Source: Pomphorhynchus laevis
Lineage: Eukaryota; Acanthocephala; Palaeacanthocephala; Echinorhynchida; Pomphorhynchidae
Direction: 5' to 3'
DNA: 64,000 nucleotides
Assembly (NCBI GenBank): GCA_012934845.2
Contig: WNNJ02003217.1
Span: 62,001 to 126,000, forward strand
Numbering within the stretch: the stretch's first letter is position 1; the number at the start of each line of letters is the position of its first letter. The notes below the pieces were generated by a model. The model was given only the letters and a program-made list of their open reading frames with translations. It searched no databases and was not told where the DNA came from. A program made the position numbers and the translations under genes. This document shows, piece by piece, positions 49,820 to 62,267 of the stretch.

Positions 49820-50817
49820 CTAAAACACACATTGTAATCGCTAAACAAATTTAAAAAATAGTATCTTATGTTAAAAATACTTTTAAATGTTAAAATTTCA
49901 AAAATTTTATATCAAGCTATTTTAATTAATGACAAAGCACATTAGATAATTGTAATTAAGAATACAATAATATTTATAGAAGTTGTACTTTATAAATAGT
50001 GGTTGATAAAACATATTAAATCAAAGTAATAAAATTGTGCAAATTTTATTGTTGAATGATCATCAGCAAACATTGAAATGAACCAAGCGTGACATGTTAG
50101 TAATATATTACTAGCTTATGAGGCCAACCAGTACTTAAATGAAGCGTACTGATGTTGCTTCAAGATTAGATAAGAGCAAACGTGAGGTGTTTTCAAAAAT
50201 TTTAATAGTAACCATGACTGCACAATTATATTAACTTAAAATTAGGATGCAGATTATAATAAAGATTTTCTTAATAAATAAATGACAACAGATAGCTAAT
50301 TAAAAAAGGAAACATGCTAAAAATTATGTATTTTCAAATTCAAACTTAAATATTGCCATACCAACGCTAATCTATTTTGAAATCAGAAATGATTTTAATT
50401 AAGTTTGCAAAATTTAAAGTCTCTTATTAAAATCTAATTGAGACAAGAAACTGTTATGTTGTTATGAGGGTCGTTATTTTTTGACCTTAAAATTTACCTG
50501 TTCATTAACATGGACATGATATATTTTACAGGGATGTCATATTTAATTATCAAGCGTAAGTTGATATATTCTTGCACTAAAGTTGACATATTACGCATAT
50601 CTAAAAAATTGCTTTATTCAAAAATAATTAAAAATTGCTTGAATCATCAATAGACACACAATCAATAGACATATTATCAATTACGTTATGCTTATTCAAA
50701 TTAATTCACGCGTAAAATAATATTAGAAAACTGAAATATTGCATCACATTAAAACTAAAATACCACATTTCATAAACAGAATATATATCCATTATTGATG
50801 ATATTAAATAATATTAG

Positions 50818-52368
50818 AATAAATTAATTATATCAAAATAAAAAAAACGAAAATATTACAAGATAGATGTTGCATTTACGTTCATCACAATGCAAATAAA
50901 GATTTAAAGTTTTTACTTGTTGTCGCTACAAAAAAACTGTCCACATGCAAACTGAGTGTAACATATATAGAAATAAACCAAAGCGTTACCGCAACATAGT
51001 GTTAGTGAACAATCAATAGAGTTTTACCGACAGTGCATGAATTAGATGCACTGCCACTACGTAACAATAGAGATTGGACTCGTTTTTAATTTCTCAATGT
51101 CAATTATAAACAAATTACAATAACATGATATAGATATTCTTTTCACATTTAAACTATTAACAAAGGATCAAATGATAAACTACTGCTGATCCTTTGTAAA
51201 TGATAACATAATTCTAATCGATCAAATGTAACGTAATTTTTTAAATCTAAAATAATTTATTAAAATTTATATACTAACTTTATTAAATGTCAATCATATG
51301 TAAATTTAAAGTAAACTGATTAAGTTTGATGCTAACTAAATTAATGTTATAAAACAGTTTCTTTTTGTTTTCTAATCATTTGTGATATTTGACTATTACA
51401 GATTGTCTTGATTATAAGTGTAGGCTAAATATCGTAATAAATAAGAAACATGTTTTATATATATTAAAGCAGGACGTAAGACGTTCTGATGTTTATGATT
51501 AATATCGCTTGGAATAAATTTTACAAATTGTGGGATTCTTCCGGAACTATAAACTGGATATGCTTAAATTAAAATGTGTAAACATATACTAAATAGTATT
51601 ATACTAGGTAAAAATGTTAAGATTTAAACATATGTTCCCTATTTTATGCACTAAACAAAATCATGTAAATGTAAGTTTATAAATATAAAACATTTTATTA
51701 AAATTAAATAATTGATTTTATTAAATATCAATCGTTAATTAAATCAGCAAATTAAATAAATATATAATTTGTAAGAAATGTTCTACAAGCATTTTTATAA
51801 TCGGGTTTGTAAAAATATAAAAATTAATGCGAGCGTGCTAATTATATTTAGCTTTATATATCCAGAAATGTTACACATTAATATAAATAGAGAAGAATTC
51901 ATAAAAATGAGTAGTCATTATTTGTATATCAGGAAATGGCTTAATCGCAAACAAATAATGTAATTTTCCTCGACCAACTTGAATTTTTATGTGATGATAT
52001 AAGGTAAAGTAACTCTTAAAACATCGTCAGCTTGGCAGCCTAAATTCGCAGGGCCGCATAGATGTCGATGGAAAGAGAATAAATTATAAACTCTGAAAAA
52101 ATATAAATGGATTATAGATGGATATATAAATCTACAAATATACAAAATATAGATGGATATAGAAACACCATGGAACAATCATCAAAATAAATCACACATA
52201 AACAACACATGTAACTAGTACGATACATTAAGCCCATAAGTAAGCACACATTGCTCGCATTTGCAAAACCAAACGAATGATTACTGAAATGAAAAGTAAT
52301 ATTTTCATACTATACAAATTAAATATATTATACGCGAAAATCAATAATATATGCACATTTGAACTTAC
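50818..52368. other. spacer found only in copy 2
   Basis: It replaces 18876-19982 of copy 1, so the flanks are shared and the middle is not. Mostly AT-rich. A short GC-balanced patch at about 52020-52070 has no family match, and ATAGATGGATATA is repeated near 52114-52160. Confidence 0.45.
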
Positions 52369-52434
52369 ATATACTGGACGTTACCGTAAATAGTTAATGA
52401 AGAGTTTGATACAAATATTGTATTTATCAATTTT
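52369..52434 (-). CDS. 66-base repeat exon present only in copy 2
   Basis: Minus-strand exon between CTTAG and GTAAGT, phase 2. It encodes KLINTIFVSNSSLTIYGNV plus two residues, very close to consensus. Its flank CATTTGCAAAACCAAACGAA-type sequence (about 52259) resembles that beside the exons at 5354 and 58097. The matching place in copy 1 is occupied by part of the Penelope-like element. Confidence 0.8.
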
Positions 52435-52473
52435 CTAAGCAAAAAAAGTTATCATCGAAAATGAAACATCGAA

Positions 52474-53730
52474 AATAAACTTTGAAAATACTGAATTTCA
52501 CTTGTTACTAACAAAATGTATTCCTATATGATGTATTCTTATTTTAGGAACAAAAACTTTATTTTTATGCGCTAAAGATTTAAATTTCGCTTTCTTAATA
52601 GCACAAAGCGGAAAACCACTTTTTAGTAAATTACGTGTGATAGCCTTTTCTCTTTTACAAATTAAGGGATAGTTAGAACAGATAAGCCTGCAACGTAGGC
52701 AACGCAGCGCAAATCAGTCAATTAGTTGGAACGCTTGAAGTCCAAGAAACAATATCTGGTCCGGTACCAAATTTTTGATAAACACATGTTTGAAGTATAG
52801 AAGAATTAACTCGTATAACCAAGACATCGACAAAAGGTATACCCACATTCGATTCAGAAGAAACGCACCATTGAATTCGAGAATCCTTAGAATTTAGCGT
52901 GTGGGTAAGGAAATCCTGTGTAACGCAATTCTGAGAAAACCAAAAATTCGTAATCAACATAACGAAGATTGTGTTGAGGATTAATGAAGATTGGCATACT
53001 CTCCTCACAATGTGTACCAGTCGTTGTAATTTTATTTTTGAATTTGTAATGTGGGATCAGATCGATGGATTGGGAATAGGCAACCCTCTGCTCATGTATT
53101 GTCCGAGTTATACATGAGGAATTGGGAAATTTTATTTGTCAATAGTATTGATGGAGTTGTCAAGTGGTTTCGTTATGTTGATAACGTATGTTTGGTTGTT
53201 CAGAATTGCGAGCAAGAAGCGTATTTTATTAAAACTAGAACCTAATTAAATGCTTAATAATAAATCCTATTACAACCTTAAATTAAATTATAATTAATTA
53301 TTCCAATATTACATTATTTTAATTTTTTCAATTTGTTTGTTTTTTCTAATTGTATTATTTTGTTTTGGTTTGGATTAAATTATAATTTATTACTCTACGT
53401 TTACATTATTTTTATTATTAAATTCGTATTTTTTGTCTTATTTTATGATTTTAATTTTATTTTGTTAAATGATTCTGTTTTTTTTTCTTTTAGTTGTTTT
53501 AAAATGTGTGTAAAATTTTAGTGTATGATTGTTTTGTTTCTCGGTATTTTCTTTTTCTTTTAAGTAGAAATGCGGGGCACATCAATGCTTAAATTTTTAT
53601 AAATGTTGAAAACACGTGAGAAAAAATTGTGAAACACTTTTTTTTTGTAATCTTGATAATGATAGCAGGAGCTATCAAAATATAGAATTTTAATAAAATA
53701 AAGGATTTTTTCTTCTTCTTTGTTCCTATA
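52474..53730. mobile_element. Penelope-like element, copy 2, left part missing
   Basis: Contains the minus-strand RT-distal fragment (52474-53008) and the plus-strand palm fragment with 3' end (53031-53730). The GIY-YIG fragment, the hammerhead-like relict and the left inverted end present at 19019-19982 are absent because block Y' starts here. Broken. Confidence 0.7.
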
Positions 53731-54572
53731 AAAACTATATAACTAAATATGATGGTCGGTAACATGATAACAATATTATGACTTGTATAAGGATTGCAAA
53801 TTATTTATATATTTTGCGAAAACAAAATGGCCGGAAAGCAATAAATGATTAAACGAAATATAAGCATAGAAAGACTGATTTTTAAAACTATTAGTAGCTC
53901 CGATCATTTCGGAGAAATATCTTGTCAATATTCAATCAAAACTTAGCTATCTATTGGGAAGTAGCTTGCAAATGTTTATGAATCAGCTAGTACTACTGCG
54001 CTCAGTGATGTTTTATCATTAAATTACATCCGATCAAAACACGTCTCAACATAATCGTGACTATTAATTATAACCACGGTTGTACTAGTGGTCAGTGGTA
54101 CATGAGTCAAAAGCTGAATCTCATTTCAGCCTTTTAGCTTCCGCGTAGGCGTTTCGGCTTCTGCGTAAGCGAATCCTAATCGGAGACCTAAGTTGTGCAT
54201 ATGAACACTGATTTTATTTTAACTTTGTATTTGAGGCGAAAAATTAAAGCGAGAAAATCATAATCCGGTCATATAACTAACGCTAAATATTTTCTGTAAT
54301 TTCAAAAATAGAAATATCTTAAATTTTTAAGAATTTTCAAACTTACGAATTTTTATAAATGAATAAATAAACAATATATTATGTAATAATAATTAAGAGA
54401 ACAAAAACACTTAAATGTTATCGGAAAACTTTAATCTAATACGTTTTATATAAATGTACTTTTGTATATATTTGCGGCTTATTTTACGATAATTAAAGAC
54501 TATTTTCCACAATCAAAAAATGTTGCAAATTTTTATTTAAAGTTAAATTTAAAACTCAGATTGATAACTTAC
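53731..54572. other. intron, copy of 21241-22082
   Basis: Same content as copy 1, including the tRNA-like patch at about 54082-54180. No exon seen. Confidence 0.35.
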
Positions 54573-54629
54573 ATTCGTTTAAAAAGCACTTGTCCATTCA
54601 TCAAATAACTATTTACCCGTGGAAAGATT
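54573..54629 (-). CDS. 57-base repeat exon, copy of 22083-22139
   Basis: Identical to copy 1 (IFPRVNSYLMNGQVLFKR). Confidence 0.65.
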
Positions 54630-55384
54630 CTAAATTAACTTTCTTTTAGCATCATTCTTTGCAATTGTTTATATTTAAAAATAAATATAAAAACGGCTTT
54701 TAAAAGTAATATTTGGCTGTAAGATATATAATTGAAAACGTGAGGAAAACAAAATATATATTAATGTTGTCGACATATCACCAAGACATCGAGCATAAAT
54801 TCGGCAGCTATCAATTATTCACTTCCCACAAATCAAAGTGTATATTAATTTCTATATTAGGTATTTGCATTTCAATATGCTCTATCGAATTAAGTATTCA
54901 ACTTTTGGGCAATAAAGCTAATTTTTAAAGTTTATAGTTTACATTCTATTCAGCATATTAAACAAAACATTTTTGAAAAATTACTTAATTAAAGTCGAAC
55001 TTAAATGTTGAATTCAAAATTTAAACTTGATTCAGTTTGCAAAGTCAGTCTAACAATCAAAAATATTGCTAATTCTACGAAAGTTAATCATCATCAAAAT
55101 ATAAAAGTAAACAATTATCAAAACAAAAAATAAGACAATTTTAAATATAATTTAACTTAAATATACAACGTATATTATAAATAAATATTATTGTTTAATA
55201 ATATCTCTACAAGTTATACATCGTTTACCCTTTAAAAATTATTAACTGATCAACGAAGAATGAATCCAATTTTTATTTAAATCAAATATTGTATAGCAAC
55301 TGCTATCATTAGGATACAAAACATTTTTTAAATTAATAATTAGAAAATCATCGATTAAAAGGTACAATCTTTTGACATAGAAGA

Positions 55385-55775
55385 TTAGAGCTCTTCGTTC
55401 GTATGCACACTTGAGGATCCTGTATGCCTGTCGTGGTTTGACGCCTTTCCAAAAAGTCTTTGTCATCACCGTCATCCGAAATCTTTTTATCTGTAGGCTT
55501 TCCCTACGCACGCATTTTCTCCATTTCTTTGTCGTTGAATTTTGCTCGACAGTTCGCTCCTTCTTTAACGTCTCAACTATGGCGTCCGCCGCCTGTCTCG
55601 CCAAATCAACATCATCAGTGATCAGGAAGTCACCAAAAATCGTGCCCGACATGACTCGCCGCACGTCCGTCCCTATTAAACCAATGTCCTTGAATATTCC
55701 TATCGTATGATCCTCGACATACTCCGGGTTTGGAATTTGTTTTGCAATCCAGGGTCCCCTGTAGTCGGGATTATT
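55385..55775 (-). pseudogene. calreticulin 3' fragment, copy 2
   Basis: Copy of 22897-23287, with the same losses and frame breaks, so it was already dead before the block was duplicated. Confidence 0.8.
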
Positions 55776-57108
55776 GTTCAGCCCAGCTCAAATACAATTA
55801 TCATTTCTATGACAAGTTTGTATCGACTCTAGATGATGTTCTTGATCATCATATATCAGACTGGATGAAGGCATTTCAATCAGATTAAGAAGATTGATTG
55901 ACGGGAAAATCGTATCGTCACAGGCTGAAGGCACTACGGAATGAATGTGCATAACTCCAACAGAACTCGTCCTGCCTGATAGATCAGTAGAGTCGTTAGA
56001 TATGTTGATCACAGGTTTGTCGTTAGAGAAAAATCGCATTTCTGGATCATCACATGGACCTAATTCCTTCTCCAGAAGAGGCCGCCCAATATCGTCCAAG
56101 CTCTTAAGTATTGCTTTCGCGTTACCTCGCATGAGAGCCATTAAAGCTCGCTGAAACAACTGCGATACCGCCATGAAGTATGGAACACCGTTCCGCTGTG
56201 ACATGGACCGGGATATATTCCGAATTAGTTTTTCCCCAGTGCTGTACCACCCTCCGAAGGTTTCGATCACTGCTGCCGCGAAGCTATAACCGCTGTCATC
56301 CATCTTGCGCCTATATTTCCTATTTTTAACGGATACCGCATATTTGTTAGCTGCATATGCGAGGATGCGTGCTGCTATTTTGACGACTGAATTTTGTTGT
56401 GGATTCGTCACCGCAAAATCTACAGCTTGTGAAGGATCGCCAACAAAGAGAATGTCCGCTGGCCTTTCGCGTAAGTTTCTGATAAGATGAGGTACTTCGC
56501 GGGCTACTCTCATACCAGCAGAGGTCACAGCTTAGAATATGGTGTCCCGAATACCGTCATGCCGGATGCCAGAAAATCCACCAAATTGACAAGTTAAAGC
56601 GTGGTAACCGTACTTATCTGTAGGTCTTAGGCAACGTTTACATCGCTAATCATTACAGTGAAATGGCAAGCCGAACCAAAGGCGTAGTAAAGCACAGAAT
56701 TCATTTATGGCAAAGCACATACCAGTTATCTTGTTGGGTACTGCTTGCAACCACAAACATGCGTGTGGGCACGATACTGCCAAAAGTCTCGACGAATTAA
56801 AGGAGTCTGATTTCATTATAAGGGTTTCTCTGGTTCGGTCATTAATGAATTTCGAAAGATAAGCTTGTCTATTGCGCAGTTTATCTACATTGTCGTCTGG
56901 ATATACTTGAATAGATGCCATGGCGTTCACGTAAACAGGAAATGATTTAGGATCAAGCGACAAACGATCTGCGACCATATGAACCCTGGCAACGAAAGCC
57001 GGTCCAGAGTGCTGCTTACAACTGCGTAAACCAAAATCCCCCAATTTCAGAAGTAAGTAGGCTTGTTTTCATGCCATAAAGTTAGTTTGGACTGTTGTAA
57101 TTGCGATA
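55776..57108 (-). mobile_element. RT element D, 5'-truncated C-terminal part, copy 2
   Basis: Copy of 23288-24620. One visible residue difference is VARVHMVADR against VARVNMVADR. Confidence 0.75.
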
Positions 57109-57791
57109 AACGCATCCCTGATCGAACTATCGAACAACCGAAAAAAACGTTTCTGCAAAAACCGGATAAAGAAAACCGAATTTTTAAGAAAATTCGTTTT
57201 ATTCAAAGCCTATTTTATATTTCATTCTAATGATAAAAGCAGTTCGCTATCAAACATTTGATTTCAATAAAAATTATATTCACTATCTCCTTTGTTTAGT
57301 TAATATCTACAAGTCATCAAGAAAGTGAAAACGTAATATTAAAATAAAGTTCAAGAAAGTGAGAACCTGATAATAAATATATAATAAAGAATGTATATGC
57401 TTTATATTCTTATAACTGAAGTGACACAACGTTTAACGTTACTAGCTATAATAAAGCACTCATATCAAAGGAAGCCAAATATATAAAAAATTATATATAG
57501 TAATTTAAGATATGCTAAATATGTAGTCAGTATAAAAATGGAATGAGAATAAGAGACAAATGTAGTTGCAAAAAAGAACAACGATTTATTTCAAAATTAG
57601 AATACATACAAATAAACCATATATATTAAAATCGTAAAATAATACTTTTACCATATAATTTAAATTTAAAAGAACACTTGGATATTAGTTGTTTAAGCAG
57701 ACAAATTTAAATATATATTAAAGAAAACTTATTAAATCATAGAAATTTCTACATCCAATTAATGACAAATTTTAACTACGTTGATACTTAC

Positions 57792-57836
57792 AGCCTAACT
57801 GTAGCTTCAGCTTCAATGATTGAATCGCTAAACAAT
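57792..57836 (-). CDS. 45-base repeat exon, copy of 25304-25348
   Basis: Identical to copy 1 (LFSDSIIEAEATVR). Confidence 0.55.
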
Positions 57837-58096
57837 CTAAACATAAACATTTATATTCATATATGAAAAAAGTAAGATCTAAGCATTCTAAATACAATCT
57901 GATAACAATAAAAATATACAACTTTAAACACATTTACAATGACTATAAGTTGCCTTTCATGCTAGCAAGTGTTGTTTCTATAATGAAACATGGTGGTATT
58001 GGCAAAAACGAATGATTACGAAAATAATATTCAATCCTTTTAAAGTAAATAGAATTTTTATAAACCAGAATCAATAATGTACGTGCTAGCACTTAC

Positions 58097-58162
58097 ATAT
58101 TAGGCACGCTACCGTAGATTGTAAGTGAAAAGTTTGATTCAAATATTGTGTCTTCGAATTTT
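58097..58162 (-). CDS. 66-base repeat exon
   Basis: Minus-strand exon between GTTTAG and GTAAGT, phase 2. It encodes KFEDTIFESNFSLTIYGSV plus two residues, close to the exon at 17812 and to the second unit of the terminal exon. Copy at 62056-62121. Confidence 0.8.
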
Positions 58163-58308
58163 CTAAACACAAAAAAGTTAAAAAAATTTATATTCGACAA
58201 TATTTTAAATAATCTGTAAATCTGATGTTTGCAATACATGACGACTACTGCTTAAACACCTTTAATTTAATATCTGTAATTAAATACCTTTAGTCTACGC
58301 GTACTTAC

Positions 58309-58374
58309 AACAAAGTAACATTACCAAAAATATCCAATAACGAAGTTGACAAGATCTTAGTATTGTTAAATACT
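58309..58374 (-). CDS. 66-base repeat exon
   Basis: Minus-strand exon between GTTTAG and GTAAGT, phase 2. It encodes VFNNTKILSTSLLDIFGNV plus two residues; NNT and NVT are sequons. The intron to the next exon (58097) is only 146 bases, the shortest clear intron here. Copy at 62268-62333. Confidence 0.8.
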
Positions 58375-60211
58375 CTAAACAGATAAAGAATCATTCAATT
58401 ATAAATCAAACAGAATAATTAAATTATTTGTCGTCTTATTAAAATTTCATTCGCAGAAGATATTAAATGCATTTACTATAACAAAATTTCAATCAAATAA
58501 CAAAATAATAAAAATTGTGAACTTATGACAGATTATAAATGTATTTTTATTCTATAGAAATTGTGCTTTAATAGGAACTGATAAGTTGTCAAAGGTATTG
58601 CTATGTTGTCAAAGGTATTGCTATGTTGTCTTTTGTATTAAACATTACAAAATTGCACAAACATACTTAAGACTAATACAAATCTAAACGACTCCTTGAC
58701 TTGTATAAGTATTACACGTAATGATGGTTACAAACAAAAACCACAGTTTTACTACTGTAAAGTCCGTAATACCTAAGAAAAAGCTAAATCTCAATATGAG
58801 ACCGTAGTTGTGCGTTAGAATAATGATTTGTTCTTGTTGATGGAAATTAAAGACACGCGAAGATTTATTGTTGAAATTCGTGTACAAGCTATTGATAATT
58901 GCGTTCTTATCAAAAAAAAGATGTTTTCTCGAAAGAACACGATCGTCGAAAGCTTGAACATTTTTCTAACTCAGTTTTCTCGTAAAATATAAAATCATCA
59001 AACTAAGAAATGATCTTGACACAAAAGCAAATCATGATTACTGATTTATGCTTACTTTGTATTCGTGCCAAGTGGCAATGTTTTTACTTTTGTTTTCAAA
59101 AGTGAAAAATCTCACAAATATCGAAGCTACAATATCATACTTAGCTAACATAACAAGGAAAAAATATTTTGTATACTAATTTGAATATGTAAAATTGTTA
59201 TAATTCGTATGATCATAATATTTTCACATTGTAATATATTATGATAATATCGGTATATATTAGAAATGATTCAGCAAGCATCGCTATCTCGACAAGCGCT
59301 AATTCGCTATTTTCATTGATATGGATGAAATCAGAGAGCTGAGTGTCTGAATTAATACAACAATTTAATTAAAAATACTGATAAATAATTAAATATAAAT
59401 TAAAATTATATGAGATTTATTACAATTTATGCTTAAGCAACGATTAAATTTATAATTAGTATTTAAAACGAAAATCAATTTCAATGAATTGACTAATAAA
59501 CAATACAAGATGTATTCAAATATGTAATAATAGTAATTATGAATAAAATCTATGTAAATCATATTTCGGACAATAATAAATCGTTATAATCGTTATATAA
59601 TCATAAAGATAGATTTATAACAACTTTGAAAAAATCATACAAAAATAATTTGCAGGTGTTTGGGATAATCATAATTCTCAAAGTATTGAGGAAGGCCACG
59701 ATTTATTATAATATAAATAAACATCATATTGATTTTCTTTTATAAAATTAATAATTCTTTAATTATTGATCACAATACTTTGTTTGGCTAACCCGCTAGT
59801 ATTATTATATCACAAATATATTATCGCATAATAGAACAAATAATGAAAAAGCGAAAATCATACCATTTAAATAAACGTAACAGAAACAATAGAACATGAT
59901 TATATTGACAACAATCAATAAAAATACAAATATCAGTAAACAAATTGCGCAAAATTAAGATTTGCTCTAACAATATGAATAAACATAAATTAAAATAATC
60001 TTTAACAAAACGTTGGCAATAATTTAGAACTGCAAGTAATGTCGGCTTAATACATTAACACAAAATAAATATTGAATTTTGCAAAATCCAAATAAATGTA
60101 ATATTTAAAGAGGTAACGAAATCTACTAATTATAGTATTGAACAATTATATAAAAAAAAGATTTTGAACAATACGTTTAAGGCTAAGCTATCAAAATTCA
60201 ACGCTACTTAC
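58375..60211. other. intron with 20-base direct repeat and a signal-like open frame
   Basis: GTTGTCAAAGGTATTGCTAT is repeated back to back near 58586-58626. A minus-strand open frame (58684-58887) contains VVKLWFLFVTIITC after a good acceptor (TTTTTCTTAG); see findings. The rest is AT-rich with nothing recognised. Confidence 0.4.
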
Positions 60212-60277
60212 ATTTCTGTTAAGTCACCAGTGAAGGAAAGTGAAGGGTTTGTGGCAAAGACAGATCCGTACATTTTT
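60212..60277 (-). CDS. 66-base repeat exon
   Basis: Minus-strand exon between ATTAG and GTAAGT, phase 2. It encodes KMYGSVFATNPSLSFTGDL plus two residues. It is the most diverged full unit, but length, phase, F-x-x-N-x-S-L and G positions all fit. Its tandem copy would lie just past the window end. Confidence 0.7.
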
Positions 60278-60974
60278 CTAATAATGAAAAATTGGCAATT
60301 TTATAAACACAAAGGAAGCGTAAAATATCGATAAAATATCTATTATTTAAAATTATTTAAATTATTAAAAAAGACAATTTTATTTAAGACAATATTTCAA
60401 TAGTGCATTCAATATAACACTATTTAAGTGTGTGTGAAAATACGTATTGGAGAACTTTCGAAACCTCCAAAAGTTTGAAAATGTGAAAGCGTATGAGCTG
60501 CTTTCAAAAAATTTTAAATCTTATTATTAAACATTTCATTTATTATTGACTATCAACGCTATGACACAACTGTTAATAATCAATGCAGAAGTAATGATGA
60601 GTTCAAAATTACAGGTTACTACGATATAGCAATATATCAAATAATATTTTATAAAGGGATTCATTCAAAAGTAATTCTATAACATCTAACAATAAAAGTT
60701 TCAGCAATTCAAAATGTTTTATAATTTTATTTAATTTAAACTCAAAGATATTGATTGAAGAAAATTAATTTTTAAACACAACTATATCATAATTACATAA
60801 CTTATAAACGTAACGTATCAAATAACTTATAAAAGTATCGTTGAATAACAGTAGTAATTATAAAATCACAATAATGCAGTAATTTAAATTAAATAAATAA
60901 AAAACGATTTATTTTAACGTGGCAAATGCGTGCCAGCGCACGCTTACATGACCACAACAAAACAAGACTGTGAA
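60278..60974. other. AT-rich intron, nothing recognised
   Basis: No exon or element seen before the LINE scrap. Confidence 0.45.
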
Positions 60975-61083
60975 TCAGGTGTCGAGAAGGTGTGAACGGA
61001 GGAGGTGTTTGAATATGATAAAGTAGGGGGACCGGCGGACGTCGAGAGGGAGTTGATTCCAGGCGAGTGAGGCGGCGACGAGG
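60975..61083 (-). mobile_element. LINE (CR1/L2-like) RT C-terminal scrap
   Basis: The minus strand reads LVAASLAWNQLPLDVRRSP followed by FIIFKHLLRSHLLDT and a stop. The pattern A-A-x-x-x-W-N-x-L-P-x-x-x-R-x-x-P...F-K-x-x-L-x-x-x-L is the conserved C-terminus of CR1/L2-type LINE reverse transcriptases. It is strikingly GC-rich against its surroundings. Only this end is left, as expected of a severely 5'-truncated insertion. Confidence 0.7.
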
Positions 61084-61559
61084 AAATAACAATAAACATT
61101 TTGAAATTTGATAAAGAAGTTATAGTAAAATAATAAATTGTAATCAAATACATAAACATATTGATCTGATTACAATAAATCTCAATCAAAGTGCATTATG
61201 TCACAATAGCACGGTACATATCTATAAGCAACTAATTTATCATCATTTTTTAATGTTAAAAACATGTTAACAGTAAATTAATTATATTTTATAAACAAAG
61301 CGTCTTGAGTGACATTGTTAAAGATATTGTTTTAGTATTAAGTAACATTTTTTAAATATTATGAATATATTATTACTTATTCTATTTATTTTTAAAAATT
61401 AACAATTATCGCTTTCTTAAATGGCATTTTATGAATTTAATAATAGAGTTTTTATCAGAATAAAATATCAGGGCGAAAATACTAATTCTTAAAAATATAT
61501 CATAACGATATTATTTAATAAATATAAATATGCAGTTATCACAGTATTTTTTTAAATCA
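61084..61559. other. AT-rich intron, nothing recognised
   Basis: No exon or protein trace. Confidence 0.45.
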
Positions 61560-61950
61560 ACAAAGCGAATAGTGTTGATGCCCCAAATATCAAAACACAG
61601 TTTTTAATCATTTATAGATTCAAACGAATGAAAATAAATCACGTGTTAAGAAATAAAGCAACAAATTAAGAAACAAGCGTAAATATACAGTTTCAAATCA
61701 ATCAAATACACAAAATTTATGCTTTATCTTTTATGTATCAAGAAAAACGCGATATACAGGAAGTACATAAGATATTGCAAAGAAATTTCGAATGAAGTTT
61801 GTTTACAAAAAGTATTTTAATGCATTTATATAATTCAAATACAAACTACAGGTTAATATATTAATGTTAGTTAATCAAATTATTGCTTTTTATTTGAGAA
61901 AGGTTTCGATTATAAGCTTATAGAAATATACAATTATATTAAAAAATCTC
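61560..61950. repeat. diverged intron module related to 4180-4470
   Basis: The order of words GCGAATAGTG, ATTAAGAAACA, AAAACGCGATATACA is shared with 4205-4400. It ends at the tandem junction. Confidence 0.55.
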
Positions 61951-62055
61951 GGTGGTATTGGCAAAAACGAATGATTACGAAAATAATATTCAATCCTTTT
62001 AAAGTAAATAGAATTTTTATAAACCAGAATCAATAATGTACGTGCTAGCACTTAC

Positions 62056-62121
62056 ATATTAGGCACGCTACCGTAGATTGTAAGTGAAAAGTTTGATTCA
62101 AATATTGTGTCTTCGAATTTT
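62056..62121 (-). CDS. 66-base repeat exon, copy of 58097-58162
   Basis: Identical sequence and splice sites (FEDTIFESNFSLTIYGSV core). Confidence 0.8.
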
Positions 62122-62267
62122 CTAAACACAAAAAAGTTAAAAAAATTTATATTCGACAATATTTTAAATAATCTGTAAATCTGATGTTTGCAATACATGA
62201 CGACTACTGCTTAAACACCTTTAATTTAATATCTGTAATTAAATACCTTTAGTCTACGCGTACTTAC

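Larger units (their letters stand above)
27732..50817. repeat. segmental duplication block X', copy 2 with internal tandem
   Basis: Second copy of 4577-18875, enlarged by a tandem doubling of 8.77 kb. Substitutions shared by its two tandem units but absent from copy 1 (for example FIDVNVF and the TGCTGATGATGCC RT box in element B) show that the tandem arose after the two blocks separated. Confidence 0.9.
52474..57986. repeat. segmental duplication block Y', copy 2
   Basis: Near-identical to 19983-25498, in the same order and orientation relative to block X. Confidence 0.9.
57992..61950. repeat. 3.96-kb tandem unit 1
   Basis: GGTGGTATTGGCAAAAACGA at 57992 recurs at 61951 and everything that follows matches to the window end (offset 3959). 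The unit holds repeat exons at 58097, 58309 and 60212 and a LINE scrap. Confidence 0.9.

Noticed and set aside
51987-52178. Minus-strand open frame with a GC-balanced patch (CGPANLGCQADD)
   Set aside because: No family recognised and no splice or start context; kept only as a note in the spacer entry.
59041-59120. GTAAGC donor with a KTLPLGTNT reading on the minus strand
   Set aside because: No acceptor at a fitting distance and no match to the repeat unit.
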